Part shown: positions 11,373 through 21,300 of the stretch, piece by piece
Numbering within the stretch: the first letter of the stretch is position 1
Layout: each line of letters begins with the position of its first letter
NCBI RefSeq assembly: GCF_030269925.1
Contig: NC_085119.1
Coordinates: 13,737,001-13,801,000, forward strand
DNA: 64,000 nucleotides
Reading direction: 5' to 3'
From: Bombyx mori
Taxonomy: Eukaryota > Arthropoda > Insecta > Lepidoptera > Bombycidae
Translations under genes and position numbers: made by a program
Notes under the pieces: generated by a model
What the model was told of the DNA's origin: nothing
The model's database searches: none
Seen by the model: the letters and a program-made list of their open reading frames with translations, nothing else

Positions 11373-14300
11373 TTAGGGGGCCAGGTCACGGATACGACCC
11401 CGGTCCCGACCCCCTGCTCGGCGGCGGCGGGTTTCTGCGTAGTGAGGAGAGCTTTCCCTCACTCGCCCCGCCGCCTCCTTCTGCGAGATGGTGCACTCGC
11501 AGAAGTCGAGCATAGCCTTCCATGACTCATCGCTGCCAAGCATCGACGCCACGACGCCAGGCAGCGACAAGTCAGGTCCTATCTTTGCGACCAGGACACG
11601 GCGCTGCACCTCCCAAGCGGGGCAGACAGCGAGCGTATGCTCCGCCGTGTCCAGGTCGTGTCCACAATGGTGACACCTCGTCGTCGGCTCAGCCCCTATC
11701 CGGCGCAGGTACTTCCCGAAGCATCCGTGCCCGGTCAGCACCTGCACCAGACGAAAGGTGAGACGTCCCTCGCCACGATTCACCCAGTCATCAAAGACCG
11801 GGTAAACCGCCTCGACGGTCCGTAGCCCCCACGTGGGGTTGGCCAATCGCCTCGACCACGACTCGAGCACGGACCGCCGAGAATGGGCCTTCCGCGCCCG
11901 CAGCTCACTCTCGGGGACACGCGCCACGCCCCGAGCACGAAGCTCGCTGCGCCACCGATAGTCGGCAGCGAGCGACTCCGCCTCCAGCTCCCATGGCGGC
12001 GTCCCCGCCAAAACACACGCCGCCTCGAAGGAGACGGTGCGATATCCGCGGATGACCCTGATGGCAACGGTGCGCTGCGGCCGGCGCAAGAACCGAGCCA
12101 TAGTGGCCCGGTTGCGCGGCTCAGCCCACACAGGTGCACCGTACAGGGCCATCGATCGCACCACCCCCGCGTAGAGACGGCGCACAACCTGATCCGGTCC
12201 CCCAATATTCGGGAGCAGCCGGCTCAAAGAACCGGCCGTCCCCATCAATCGGGGGACCAGCTCCGCAAAGTGAGCACGAAAGGCCCACCGGCTGTCCAAC
12301 ACGAGGCCGAGGTACTTCAACTGCACCCCGACCCCTATCCGGACGCCTCCAACCACGATGTGGGTGTCAACGGGTGGCGCCCTCCGCGGCCCGTGAAACC
12401 ACAGAGCCTCGGATTTATTGAGCGCCACGTCGAGACCCAGCCTCCTTATCCTTCCGACGACGAGGGCCACTCCCGCTGTGGCGAGACGGGCAGACTCCCT
12501 AAAATCATCCCCCCGGGCCACGACCAACGTGTCGTCCGCGTAACAAATAACGCGGAGGCCCGGGAGGAGGGCGCCCCTCAGCACCCAGTCGTACCCGATA
12601 TTCCACAAGAGGGGGCCGAGAACCGACCCCTGCGGAACACCACGCACGACCGGAAAACGATGAAGGGTCCCACCGTACCCGGTACATACGACCGACCTGG
12701 CCCCCAAATAGGACCCAACCAGCCGGCGGAGGTAGAGGGGCACTCCATGCCTCTCCAGTGCCCCCCCTATCACGGTCCAGGGCAGAGTGTTAAATGCGTT
12801 GGCGATGTCAAGAGACACCGCCAGCGCCACCCCACCCCGAGAAACGGCCTCGTCCGAGAGGGACCGCACGCGAAGAATTGCATCCACGGTCGAACGGCCC
12901 TCCCGGAAGCCGTACTGCTCCGCCGACAGGTCAGGCCCCACCCCGACCAGGTGCCGAACGATGCGGGCAGCCAGAATACGTTCCAGCAATTTTCCCGCCT
13001 CGTCCAGCAGCACGATAGGACGATACCCGGCGGCTGTATCCACCGGGCGCCCCTCCTTCCTCAACAACACAAGTCTACCCGTCCGCCAGAGCGACGGAAA
13101 CCGTCCCGACTCCAAGCAGCCATTATATAGCTCAAGGAGCCGGTCCCCCAGGGCACCGAGGGCCAAGGCCAATACCCGGCCGTGGACTCCGTCCGGGCCG
13201 GGGGCCGTGTCTTTCGCAGTCATCTTGACAACGGCCACCCGGAGCTCTGCCTCGGTAATACGAGGCACCTCAGCAGGAGCTTGGCCGTCGACGGTGTCAG
13301 ACGGCCCGCCCATAGCGGGAGGGACAAAACCCTCCCGCTCCTGCGGGAACAACGCCGAAACGATGTCCCGCAGCTGCTGGGGCTGGAGACGCTCAGTCAT
13401 AGAGGGGGCCCACGGGCGCAACTTGCCGCGTACCAATTTGTATGGGCTCCCCCACGGATCCGCTTCGAGCGCCTCCAAGAGTCTCTCCATGTTCTGCTCC
13501 TTGGCCCGCCTGATGGCCAGCCGCAGGGCGTCCTTCGCAGCGCGATATTCGCGGTGCAGCCGAGCTTCCTCCTCCGCGAACGCGACGGGCTCGTCGCGCC
13601 GCAGGCGGCGGCGACGGCGGTGTCTAGTGCACCGGCGGCTCGCCCGAATGGAGACCGCACGCAGTCTTGCAATTTCGGGCGACCACCAGGGCGACTGTCG
13701 CCGTCCAGAGTGCCGAGAGCCGACCCGGGGCATCGAGGCATCACATATGCGGTGCATCGCGCCCCGGAACCATTCGGCCTCGGTTTCCACATCGACAGGT
13801 TGTGGGCGCTTGGGCGCCCACGCCGCCACCATAGAGGCCTCCACCAGGAGCTCCCTGTTCAGGAGCTTCAGTGCCCACCTAGGGAATGACCGGGATGCAC
13901 TCTGCGGGGGGTCAACCCCGCGGGCACCTGCAGCCGGCGTCGGCGCAGGGGCAGAAAGATCGTACCGGATATACCGGTGATCGGACAACGATTCCGCCCC
14001 CACCACCACTCTCCAGCCGAGGATGCGCCGCGCGACGGGCGAGCTCGCGAACGTCAAGTCCACGATAGACTCGCCCGTCCACCGCACGCAAGTCGCGATC
14101 GAGCCCCTATTAACGATACAGAGACCGACCGCGACCGCCCACTCCTCCAGCAGCCTACCACGAGCGTCCGTGAATGGGGAACCCCAAGCGACAGACTTCG
14201 CATTGAAGTCCCCCGCCAGTATCACTGAACGGGGAGCGAGGTGACGAGCGATCACCTCTAGCCCGTCCAGGAACCGCTCGAACTCGACGGTAGGCCGATT

Positions 14301-14588
14301 CGGAGAAAAGTACACCCCGATCACGACGATATTTTCTAACTGTACCGCGACGATCCCGGGGCCCCTGGTCACCATCGCCAGGGGGGGGACCATCGCGGTT
14401 CTTCTGATATGTATGGCCGCCAAGCCATCAACGTCCCCAAACCAACAGTCATCCGCTGGGGGAACGAAGTATGGCTCGGCGACCACAGCCACGTCAATTG
14501 ACCACTCCGCCATGGTCTGGAGCAACATGTCCTGAGCCCCAGCGGAGTGGTTCAAGTTTCCCTGCAGGAAGCGATAGGTGTGATCCAT
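11373..14588 (-). CDS. ORF2 of R1/SART-like element: endonuclease plus reverse transcriptase
   Basis: 1071 aa, about the length of R1-clade ORF2 proteins. The N-terminus is an AP-like endonuclease: QGNLNHS (9-15), AEPY with Glu38, AGDFNA (125-130) and SDHRY (202-206). The reverse transcriptase follows, with GPDGVHG near 464, YRPIVLLDEAGK near 522, QYGFREGRST near 558, VSLDIANAF (591-599), GVPQGSVLG near 650 and the catalytic YADD at 683-686. A C-terminal zinc knuckle CHHC...H....C lies at 972-989, as in R1 elements. No stop or frameshift is seen. The start ATG overlaps the ORF1 stop. Confidence 0.95.
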   Translation of the reverse strand: MDHTYRFLQGNLNHSAGAQDMLLQTMAEWSIDVAVVAEPYFVPPADDCWFGDVDGLAAIHIRRTAMVPPLAMVTRGPGIVAVQLENIVVIGVYFSPNRPTVEFERFLDGLEVIARHLAPRSVILAGDFNAKSVAWGSPFTDARGRLLEEWAVAVGLCIVNRGSIATCVRWTGESIVDLTFASSPVARRILGWRVVVGAESLSDHRYIRYDLSAPAPTPAAGARGVDPPQSASRSFPRWALKLLNRELLVEASMVAAWAPKRPQPVDVETEAEWFRGAMHRICDASMPRVGSRHSGRRQSPWWSPEIARLRAVSIRASRRCTRHRRRRRLRRDEPVAFAEEEARLHREYRAAKDALRLAIRRAKEQNMERLLEALEADPWGSPYKLVRGKLRPWAPSMTERLQPQQLRDIVSALFPQEREGFVPPAMGGPSDTVDGQAPAEVPRITEAELRVAVVKMTAKDTAPGPDGVHGRVLALALGALGDRLLELYNGCLESGRFPSLWRTGRLVLLRKEGRPVDTAAGYRPIVLLDEAGKLLERILAARIVRHLVGVGPDLSAEQYGFREGRSTVDAILRVRSLSDEAVSRGGVALAVSLDIANAFNTLPWTVIGGALERHGVPLYLRRLVGSYLGARSVVCTGYGGTLHRFPVVRGVPQGSVLGPLLWNIGYDWVLRGALLPGLRVICYADDTLVVARGDDFRESARLATAGVALVVGRIRRLGLDVALNKSEALWFHGPRRAPPVDTHIVVGGVRIGVGVQLKYLGLVLDSRWAFRAHFAELVPRLMGTAGSLSRLLPNIGGPDQVVRRLYAGVVRSMALYGAPVWAEPRNRATMARFLRRPQRTVAIRVIRGYRTVSFEAACVLAGTPPWELEAESLAADYRWRSELRARGVARVPESELRARKAHSRRSVLESWSRRLANPTWGLRTVEAVYPVFDDWVNRGEGRLTFRLVQVLTGHGCFGKYLRRIGAEPTTRCHHCGHDLDTAEHTLAVCPAWEVQRRVLVAKIGPDLSLPGVVASMLGSDESWKAMLDFCECTISQKEAAGRVRESSPHYAETRRRRAGGRDRGRIRDLAP

Positions 14589-16969
14589 TAAGACTGAACC
14601 ACATCCATCGCTCCCTCCCCTACTCCATTGCCCCCGCTATCGGGCGCGAACGCCTCAGCGGGGGACAAAGTGCCGGCCGGTGCTCCCCCGGCCAACCGCT
14701 TCTTTTGACGCCGCTTAGCTTGGCGGCGCCGATTTCGTTCAGCATTCTTGCTGGCCGGAGGGCAGGCCTTGCCCCCGGCCCGGTGGTCAGCCTTGCGCCC
14801 GGCCGCCGCACATAATAAGCAGTGCGGCGCAGCCGAGCACACGGCCGCCTTGTGTCCCGGCTGACCACAGCGAAAGCACAATCCGCTGCGGTCAACGGCA
14901 CTCGCGCATTTAGCAAGGCAGTGCCCAGTGCTGAAGCATCTGAGGCACCGCCAGGCGCGTGGTTCGAGAAGGCGCACGCGGGCCGCTATCCAGCCCACGC
15001 GCAACCTGCCCGGTTCCCCCGACGGTCTCCCGGGCGGAGGAGCAGCCAAGGAGGTGGCCGCCTCTACCGGGCAACGCACCCAAACAGAGCCAGCCCCGGT
15101 ATAACCGAGGCGCAGCTCGCCTACGGTTATACTCTCCAGGGCGCAGTTGCCCCGGGCGGCAATAGCCGCCGCCACCTCATCCTTAGTGGTGCAGTCGTCC
15201 AGGCCGGTCACTCTCAATTCAGCCATTTTGACCGGCCTGTGCACTCGAACCTCCTCCTCAGGCAGAACCGTACGGAGCTTCGCCGCCAGACGCTCCGCGA
15301 TGCCGGAACTATCGGCACCGGGACACTCTAGTAGCTTGGCCCCATTGGCCGTCAGCCTACAGCGGAGGCCCTCCCCCGCCCCGATCTCGTCCAGATCAAT
15401 AGCCGCGCACGCCCGGGAGACTACATCTCCGTATGACACGCCCTTGGCCTCGGCGGCCGGCAGCAGCGTTAAGACCACTGCCGCCGACCGCGGCGCGCGC
15501 GTCGACTTCTTCTTCGTCTTCTTTTTCTTGGCGGCCACAGGCGCTCGACCCTGTTGGGGAGCAGCCTGAGACGCCGCAGTGGCCGGTGCTCCACCCACTT
15601 GGGGAGCTGTCGGTACGGCCCTCTTGGCACCCCGCCGGGCCACCACATTCCACCCCTCGTCCATGTTAGACGGGGGCGGGGGCAGCGGACGGGGTTGAGG
15701 CGCTTGCGATGTGCACTTCGCGTTAGCGCCGCCCCCCCGCTTGGCTCTGTCTCGCCCCGGGCCCGCCCTAGTAGCTGGAGCCTGTACGGGGGTGGAGCGG
15801 GTCACTGCAGCACCCGACACCGCGGCATGTGTAGACGCAGGCCGTTCAGCGTCACCAGCGACAATACGTTTCGCTTCGAGAGCCGCCAGCCCGCCACCCA
15901 GCCTTTCCATTACAGCCTGGACGGTGCGATCGATAATCTCGTCCAGGCTGTAGCAATTCGGTTCCGGCAGGCCCAAGATCCGTGGCCCCGCGGATCCCTG
16001 CTGCCGCTCGACGGCCGTCGCCTCCCTAGACCGCGGCGACGGGAGACGCGAACGCCGCTGTACCGCGCGCGATGGTGGCAGCACGGGCCACGGGTCGCCA
16101 GCCGCCGCTGAGGGACAGGGACCCCGAGGGACCCCGGAGACCAGCGGCGACACCGCCGGCACAGATGCCGGAGGAGTCCGCGACCCAGCGGCACGCGGCA
16201 ACGCGGGCGACGACCTCGTCGCGGCTACCCGCTTGGTAGCAGCAACCTTGCCATCGGGCCGCTGCTGCGCCTGTAGCTGTGCTCGGAGCCTCAAATTCTC
16301 CGCCATCAGCTGCACCACCTGGTCATTGGCGGAAGCAACCGAAGGCAGAACCTTCGAGACTCGCGAGACGACTTCCCGCAGCCTGCGGCCAGCAGCTTTG
16401 GTTTTGGCACTGGTCGCCGCATACGACTTGACGGTCTTCATGGCCCTGCCTATGACCAAGGCAGGGTCCCGAAGACCGCCCTCCTCCTCTTCTGTCGTCC
16501 GCCCGTCCAGCGAGGCGACAGACATCGACGCCGATGACGGCGCCGGTGACGGTGCGCCCTTCCCCCGAGCGGGTCTCCCTTTAGGGGGCGGCATCTCCTC
16601 CGCGGCAGAGGCCGAATCGGAGACTACCACCACTTTCTCCGGTGGGGCATCCGTGTCAGAGGACGACGTTAGCCCCCCCTTCCCTTCGCGGGAAGAAACT
16701 CCCCTCGATTTCCTCTTCCGCCTGACTTTCCCTTTCGGGCCAGCCGCCTCGCAGTCGCTGACGAGCGCAGAGCGCGTCGAGCCAGCGCTGGCACACCTCG
16801 GTTCGACGGGTTTTCCGCTGCCCGTCGCACAGCCCCCTTCATCGTGGCATGCTTTGCCCCCCCCAGAATACGTGGGGCAGCATGCTCCCACCGAAGTGGA
16901 AGCACGGAGGGATTCTCCACCTAGAGTGGTACCCTCCTGGGGTAATGTTTTTTGTAAGTTTGCCATCAT
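14588..16969 (-). CDS. ORF1 (gag-like) of R1/SART-like element
   Basis: 793 aa; Ala/Pro/Arg-rich N-terminal half with a basic KKKKTKKKS patch that could be a nuclear-localisation signal. Three consecutive cysteine knuckles lie near the C-terminus: CLRCFSTGHCLAKC (675-688), CFRCGQPGHKAAVC (698-711) and CLLC...H....C (717-736), the arrangement of R1-clade Gag proteins. It binds element RNA and forms the ribonucleoprotein in known relatives. The first ATG (MMANLQ) was taken as start; there is no alternative long upstream extension. The stop TAA shares its last A with the ORF2 ATG. Confidence 0.93.
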   Translation of the reverse strand: MMANLQKTLPQEGTTLGGESLRASTSVGACCPTYSGGGKACHDEGGCATGSGKPVEPRCASAGSTRSALVSDCEAAGPKGKVRRKRKSRGVSSREGKGGLTSSSDTDAPPEKVVVVSDSASAAEEMPPPKGRPARGKGAPSPAPSSASMSVASLDGRTTEEEEGGLRDPALVIGRAMKTVKSYAATSAKTKAAGRRLREVVSRVSKVLPSVASANDQVVQLMAENLRLRAQLQAQQRPDGKVAATKRVAATRSSPALPRAAGSRTPPASVPAVSPLVSGVPRGPCPSAAAGDPWPVLPPSRAVQRRSRLPSPRSREATAVERQQGSAGPRILGLPEPNCYSLDEIIDRTVQAVMERLGGGLAALEAKRIVAGDAERPASTHAAVSGAAVTRSTPVQAPATRAGPGRDRAKRGGGANAKCTSQAPQPRPLPPPPSNMDEGWNVVARRGAKRAVPTAPQVGGAPATAASQAAPQQGRAPVAAKKKKTKKKSTRAPRSAAVVLTLLPAAEAKGVSYGDVVSRACAAIDLDEIGAGEGLRCRLTANGAKLLECPGADSSGIAERLAAKLRTVLPEEEVRVHRPVKMAELRVTGLDDCTTKDEVAAAIAARGNCALESITVGELRLGYTGAGSVWVRCPVEAATSLAAPPPGRPSGEPGRLRVGWIAARVRLLEPRAWRCLRCFSTGHCLAKCASAVDRSGLCFRCGQPGHKAAVCSAAPHCLLCAAAGRKADHRAGGKACPPASKNAERNRRRQAKRRQKKRLAGGAPAGTLSPAEAFAPDSGGNGVGEGAMDVVQS

Positions 16970-16984
16970 TCATTTCGTTCCTTT

Positions 16985-17930
16985 GTTATTTAACCAGGGG
17001 TCGGTCCCCTGGGACGGCCCTCACGACTGGACACCCTCCAGCCACTCATCCCATCACCGGGCACGTCACAGGCTTAGGATTAGGGCATTTTTTATAGAGG
17101 TTTGCATCCTCGCGGCCACTACTAGGCAGCGGCCCCCGCCCCCCACCAAGTGGGGATTACGGTATGGGACAACCCTTGGGACTAGACTCCCTCCAGCCAT
17201 TCATCCCATCGTCAGGTGTCAAAAACTTGGGATTGGGGCATTTTTTATAGAGGTTCGCATCCTCACGGCTCCTGCTAGGCAGCAGCCCCCGTCCCCTACT
17301 CGGTAGGGATTGCGGTGTGCTTCTTCGAAGCCACGCCGGTAAACCGGTACCCCCCTTTGGGGGGCCTTCCCCTGTAGCCGCCAAGAGGCAGCCGGGGACA
17401 TGGCAACCAGCGACCGGAAGGGAGTGCCCTCCGGTTCACTTCTCATCCACGTGGGGTCTACCATTACTGACAGACCCACACGTCTGACCACGGTGTGGCC
17501 ACGCCGGCGTACCGGTACCCTCCTCTGGAGGGCCTTCCCCTTTAGCAGCCAAAAAGCTGCCGGGGACATGGCCTAGCATTCAAGACGGCTCCAGAAGGGA
17601 GCCATCTCCCGCTTCACGCACCCTTTGTCCAGCAAAGGTGGGAAAACGGGAACACGGTGTGCAGTCCTCTTTGTTCACGGCACCCCTGTGCAGACAACGC
17701 TGCTCCACGGTATCGGGGTGCACGCTTAAGCCCCACCGCCGCGACAAGGCGAGATTTGAGAAGGCGGCACGACATGAGAACCCTCTTGTCGTGGCCGCTG
17801 GAAACTACCAACTCGACCCTGTAGACCGAATGGTAAACAGTCACGTCCATAGATTATACACTTAAGTCACGTCGCCCAAAGCACGTCATTACGGATCCTC
17901 CTGATCCATTAACGGTGCTTTTAGGTACCA
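16985..17930 (-). promoter_or_regulatory. 5' leader of the retrotransposon with internal imperfect tandem repeats
   Basis: The block gcattttttatagagg occurs at 17085 and again at 17238 (153 bp apart), each followed by a gcatcctc and ggcagc stretch. A second pair, ccacgccgg...gccggggacatgg, occurs at 17331-17403 and 17499-17571 (168 bp apart). Repeats in 5' leaders of LINEs can act as promoter monomers; here that is inference. The right boundary with the next repeat (from about 17945) is approximate. Confidence 0.6.
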
Positions 17931-17944
17931 CAGGCATCGGTCAC

Positions 17945-18187
17945 CGTCCTCGTTGAACCCGTCGCTTGTGACGAAGGGCTCGACGGGCGAATTAACCCAT
18001 AGACACAGCCCACTGAGTTTCTCGCCGGATCTTCTCAGTGGGTCGCGTTTCCAATCTGGTGGTAGATTCTGCTCTTGCTAGGGTCCGTGTTAGCATCGTC
18101 GTCAGGTTTGAGCCCCGTGAGCTCACCTACTAGTTAAGGTTACGCTGATATAGCCTCTCAAGGCTCTCAGCTTAGGTAGGAAATGTT
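17945..18187 (+). repeat. Dispersed repeat family T1 (LINE 3' end)
   Basis: Shares with copies at 50262-50506, 50560-50827 and 31537-31740 the blocks cgacgaagggctcgacg, cccactgagtttctcgccgg, ggtggtagattctgc, gagccccgtgagctcaccta and a terminal cttaggtaggaaa. The first part reads as the end of an ORF (VEPVACDEGLD), so this is probably a LINE 3' terminus. It lies head-to-head with the retrotransposon. Confidence 0.75.
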
Positions 18188-18253
18188 GGAAGTCGCATTA
18201 GAAGTTTCACTTCAATAAAAAATAAAATATAGTAAACATAATAATTAATATAA

Positions 18254-18259
18254 TTTATT
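18254..18259 (-). terminator. Poly(A) signal AATAAA of exportin-5
   Basis: AATAAA on the minus strand, 47 bases beyond the exportin-5 stop at 18306-18308. Further A/T-rich sequence follows. Position and orientation fit the cleavage signal of this gene. Confidence 0.6.
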
Positions 18260-18305
18260 TAGATACAAAGTGGTATTCACAGCATGGTATAGATTTGACA
18301 GTGGG

Positions 18306-21300
18306 CTAGGTGGGTGGAGTGTGCGCGAACAGCAGGTCCAGTCGGGGCGGGGCGGTGTCGTCAGTCGGCGGGCGAGCCGTGCGGACCGTGGGCAGATCCA
18401 CTATGAACACTTCCTTCTTGAACAGCTGACCCACGTTGCGACCAATTAACTATACAAAAACGATACAATATATCAATATATACTCTCTGCCAACGATATT
18501 AGAAGTGACTGACTCCACCGCGCGGGTGGATACGAATATTGTTATCCGAAACTTGTACGTATGCTGTATGTATGCGAGGAATGGCGACGTTTGGTGAAGC
18601 GTGGTGGTGCCACACGAAATTATGACAACGACCACTCTGCCAAGAGTGCATACGACTGAGTAGAAGAATCCTATCTATCTTGTCAATGTCGTTAGCGGGG
18701 TTTAGCTTTTTGTCGGATCCCTTCTATAATGTAAGTACGGTAAATATTCGTTTTGTGAAAGAAAACAAATTTAGATAAGAGTACTTCGGATGAAAATTAA
18801 ATTGTAAATCACATATCGGTCGTCACTCATACTCTCGGAATTCAAAATGAAGTATATTATTGAGTAGGTAGTGTCTTACTTTCCAGTTTTGGTAGTATAA
18901 ATAAAATGAAGAGTTATTCAAATGGGACTTTGAACTTGTACACTGAAGTGGAATTTAAGTTGTATTGTCTATGGATTCCTAGAACAGACATGGCTGTATG
19001 GACTTTTGATCTCCTTGCCTTTCCAAATAAGCAAAAATTTTACCAAAAAAAAGCCTCTAGATTCCATTTTATTTACATTAACTGACGTGTTATCATCATT
19101 AAAAGAAGTACCTTGGAAGTGATTTTCTTAAATAAATCTCGTTTGCTCTTGTCGATTTTGGAAGGTTTCCCGGTGTTGTTGGCAAGCTTATCTTCTAGCC
19201 GCTGCAGATCGTGTGCGTCCACATCCGGAATGGCACGTAGTACATTTACTATGTTAGGGAACTGTGGCCGGAGAGTTTCGTATGTCTGTGGAGAATGAAA
19301 AGATAAAAAAAAAAAAATTGTGCGTGTCGTCATCATTTTACTGGGGGTAGGGCCTTTTGTGAGTCCGCACGGGTAGGTACCACCGCCCCACCTATTTCTG
19401 CCGTGAAGCAGTAATGCGTTTCGGTTTAAAGGGTGGGGTAGTCGTTGTAACTATAAGACCTTAGAACTTATATCTCAAGCTGGATGGCGCACTTTACGTC
19501 GTAGATATCCTTGGGCTCCAGAGACCACTTAACACCAGGTGGGCTGTGAGCTCGTCCACCAATCTAAGCAATAAAAAAACTATGATCTTTGAACGAAAAA
19601 AATGTTAGGTCACGTCATAAATTTTCAAATGCATTTATAAATCGATATGTTTTGCAAAATATGTACAAAGGACATGGGCCACTCTCCATACATTGCACGG
19701 CCCACTAAACGAAGGACAGTAATGCGGGATTTACATTACGAAATTAGTGTCATGCATGTTGAGCTCAGTTTCACGAAAGTAGTTTCGATATATGCGAAAG
19801 TAATTTCGTTAAAAAATTAGTGTCGCGAAATCCACAGTATCGCAGTAACCATGGCGCCTTCAGCATCAAAGCTATAATTTGCCATATTCAATGAAGCTAA
19901 AGAAATGCTTATATACCTATAAACTTAAAAAAAGACTATCAAGTAAAAAGAAGTTGGTAGATTCGAGGATGGTCAACAAGAAGGTATTTAGGTGCAATGA
20001 AGTTAGTCTCTGAATTAGCAGATGAAGATCCTGAGAGTTATAAAAACTATTTTCGAATGAGTGAAGATAATTTAAATTTTTTACTGTAGGTGTTTCGGGT
20101 CCCAGAGACACCCTTGTCGCTAATATTCATTAATAAGATCTAATTTTTTTTTTTCGCGCTCCCGATTCCGTTCCCGTCACGAGGACTGTGGTGGATTGGC
20201 ACACGCTGGGCATTAGCCTGGCTGAATCTGATCCACCATCGCTCCCGTTTAGCCCGGACTCTACCCCGTCTCCTCAGGATACCGCTGAAGCCATAGACAT
20301 CGTAATGTCACACATCACCTCGACATTAGATAGGTCATCGAAGCAAGTTGTGGCGGAGGACTTCCTTCACCGCTTCAAATTGCCCGACGATATTAGGGAA
20401 CTCCTTAGAGCTAAGAACGCTTCGATCCGCGCCTACGATAGGTATCCTACAGTGGAAAATCGTACTCGAATGCGTGCCCTACAACGCGACGTAAAGTCTC
20501 GCATCGCCGAAGTCCGAGATGCCAGATGGTCTGATTTCTTAGAAGGACTCGCGCCCTCTCAAAGGTCTTACTACCGCTTAGCTCGTACTCTCAAATCGGA
20601 TACGGTAGTAGCTATGCCCCCCCTCGTAGGCCCCTCAGGCCGACTCGACTGAATAAGGCGATATTGATATCGCCTTATTCATCAGTTCAATATCGACGAC
20701 AATGAGGAAAATTATAAGAACGATTAAATATTTTTCTTTGACATGTAATATTTTGTTTGTACTTTATAATATTAAAATAACCTTTTTTATTTTCTATAAT
20801 ATTGCTATGAACGTAATAAAATAATTTTTTTATTGGATATCTTAAAAGATCACAATAGACTAAGCACTCTATCTCGCTCACACCCGCTTGAACAGTTGCT
20901 ACCTCGCGCTCGCACCTACAGCGGGCTCTCAATGTGTCTGGCAAGATGTAAGAACCATTAAAACTGTCCGGCTCTTGGGGTAACATATTTTTATAAGTCC
21001 CTAAGTAACATATATAAAATTTAGCTTTTATAGTATAACGAAAGTATAATTAAAATTTATTAAAGTTTAAGGGTGTCTGGCAGGGGGTAACAACTGGAAA
21101 AAGTGTCCGGCAACGGATATCATGATTTCTAAAGATATTCTGGAGTAAATATTAAAAAAAAAAACCTTTATACTTTAACGAATTTAAGGTACTATTTTAT
21201 ATACCTTTACTGCCTGTTACCTGCCCAAGTAACCACAATCGGAACTCTATAATCGCGGGTCGTTCTTACCTGTGTTGGAGACATACACAGAGAAACTTTC

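Larger units (their letters stand above)
10949..17930 (-). mobile_element. R1-clade (SART-like) non-LTR retrotransposon with two open ORFs
   Basis: On the minus strand the order is: 5' leader (about 17930-16970), ORF1 (16969-14588), ORF2 (14588-11373), 3' UTR and an 18-base poly-A tail (T run 10949-10966). Base composition is GC-rich against AT-rich flanks. The ORFs overlap in TAATG, an arrangement known from SART1, where ORF2 is translated by stop-start coupling. The poly-A tail marks the 3' boundary; the 5' boundary and target duplication are not resolved. Flanks are not TTAGG telomere repeats or 28S rDNA, so unlike SART1, TRAS1 or R1 this copy is not in a classic specific target. Confidence 0.9.

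Noticed and set aside
11883..13980. Long plus-strand open frames of 415 and 397 codons
   Set aside because: They lie antisense to ORF2 of the retrotransposon. High GC suppresses stop codons; the minus-strand frame has all the RT motifs.
16233..17306. Plus-strand 357-codon frame
   Set aside because: Antisense to ORF1 and its leader; no recognisable domain, low-complexity Arg/Pro/Ser composition.
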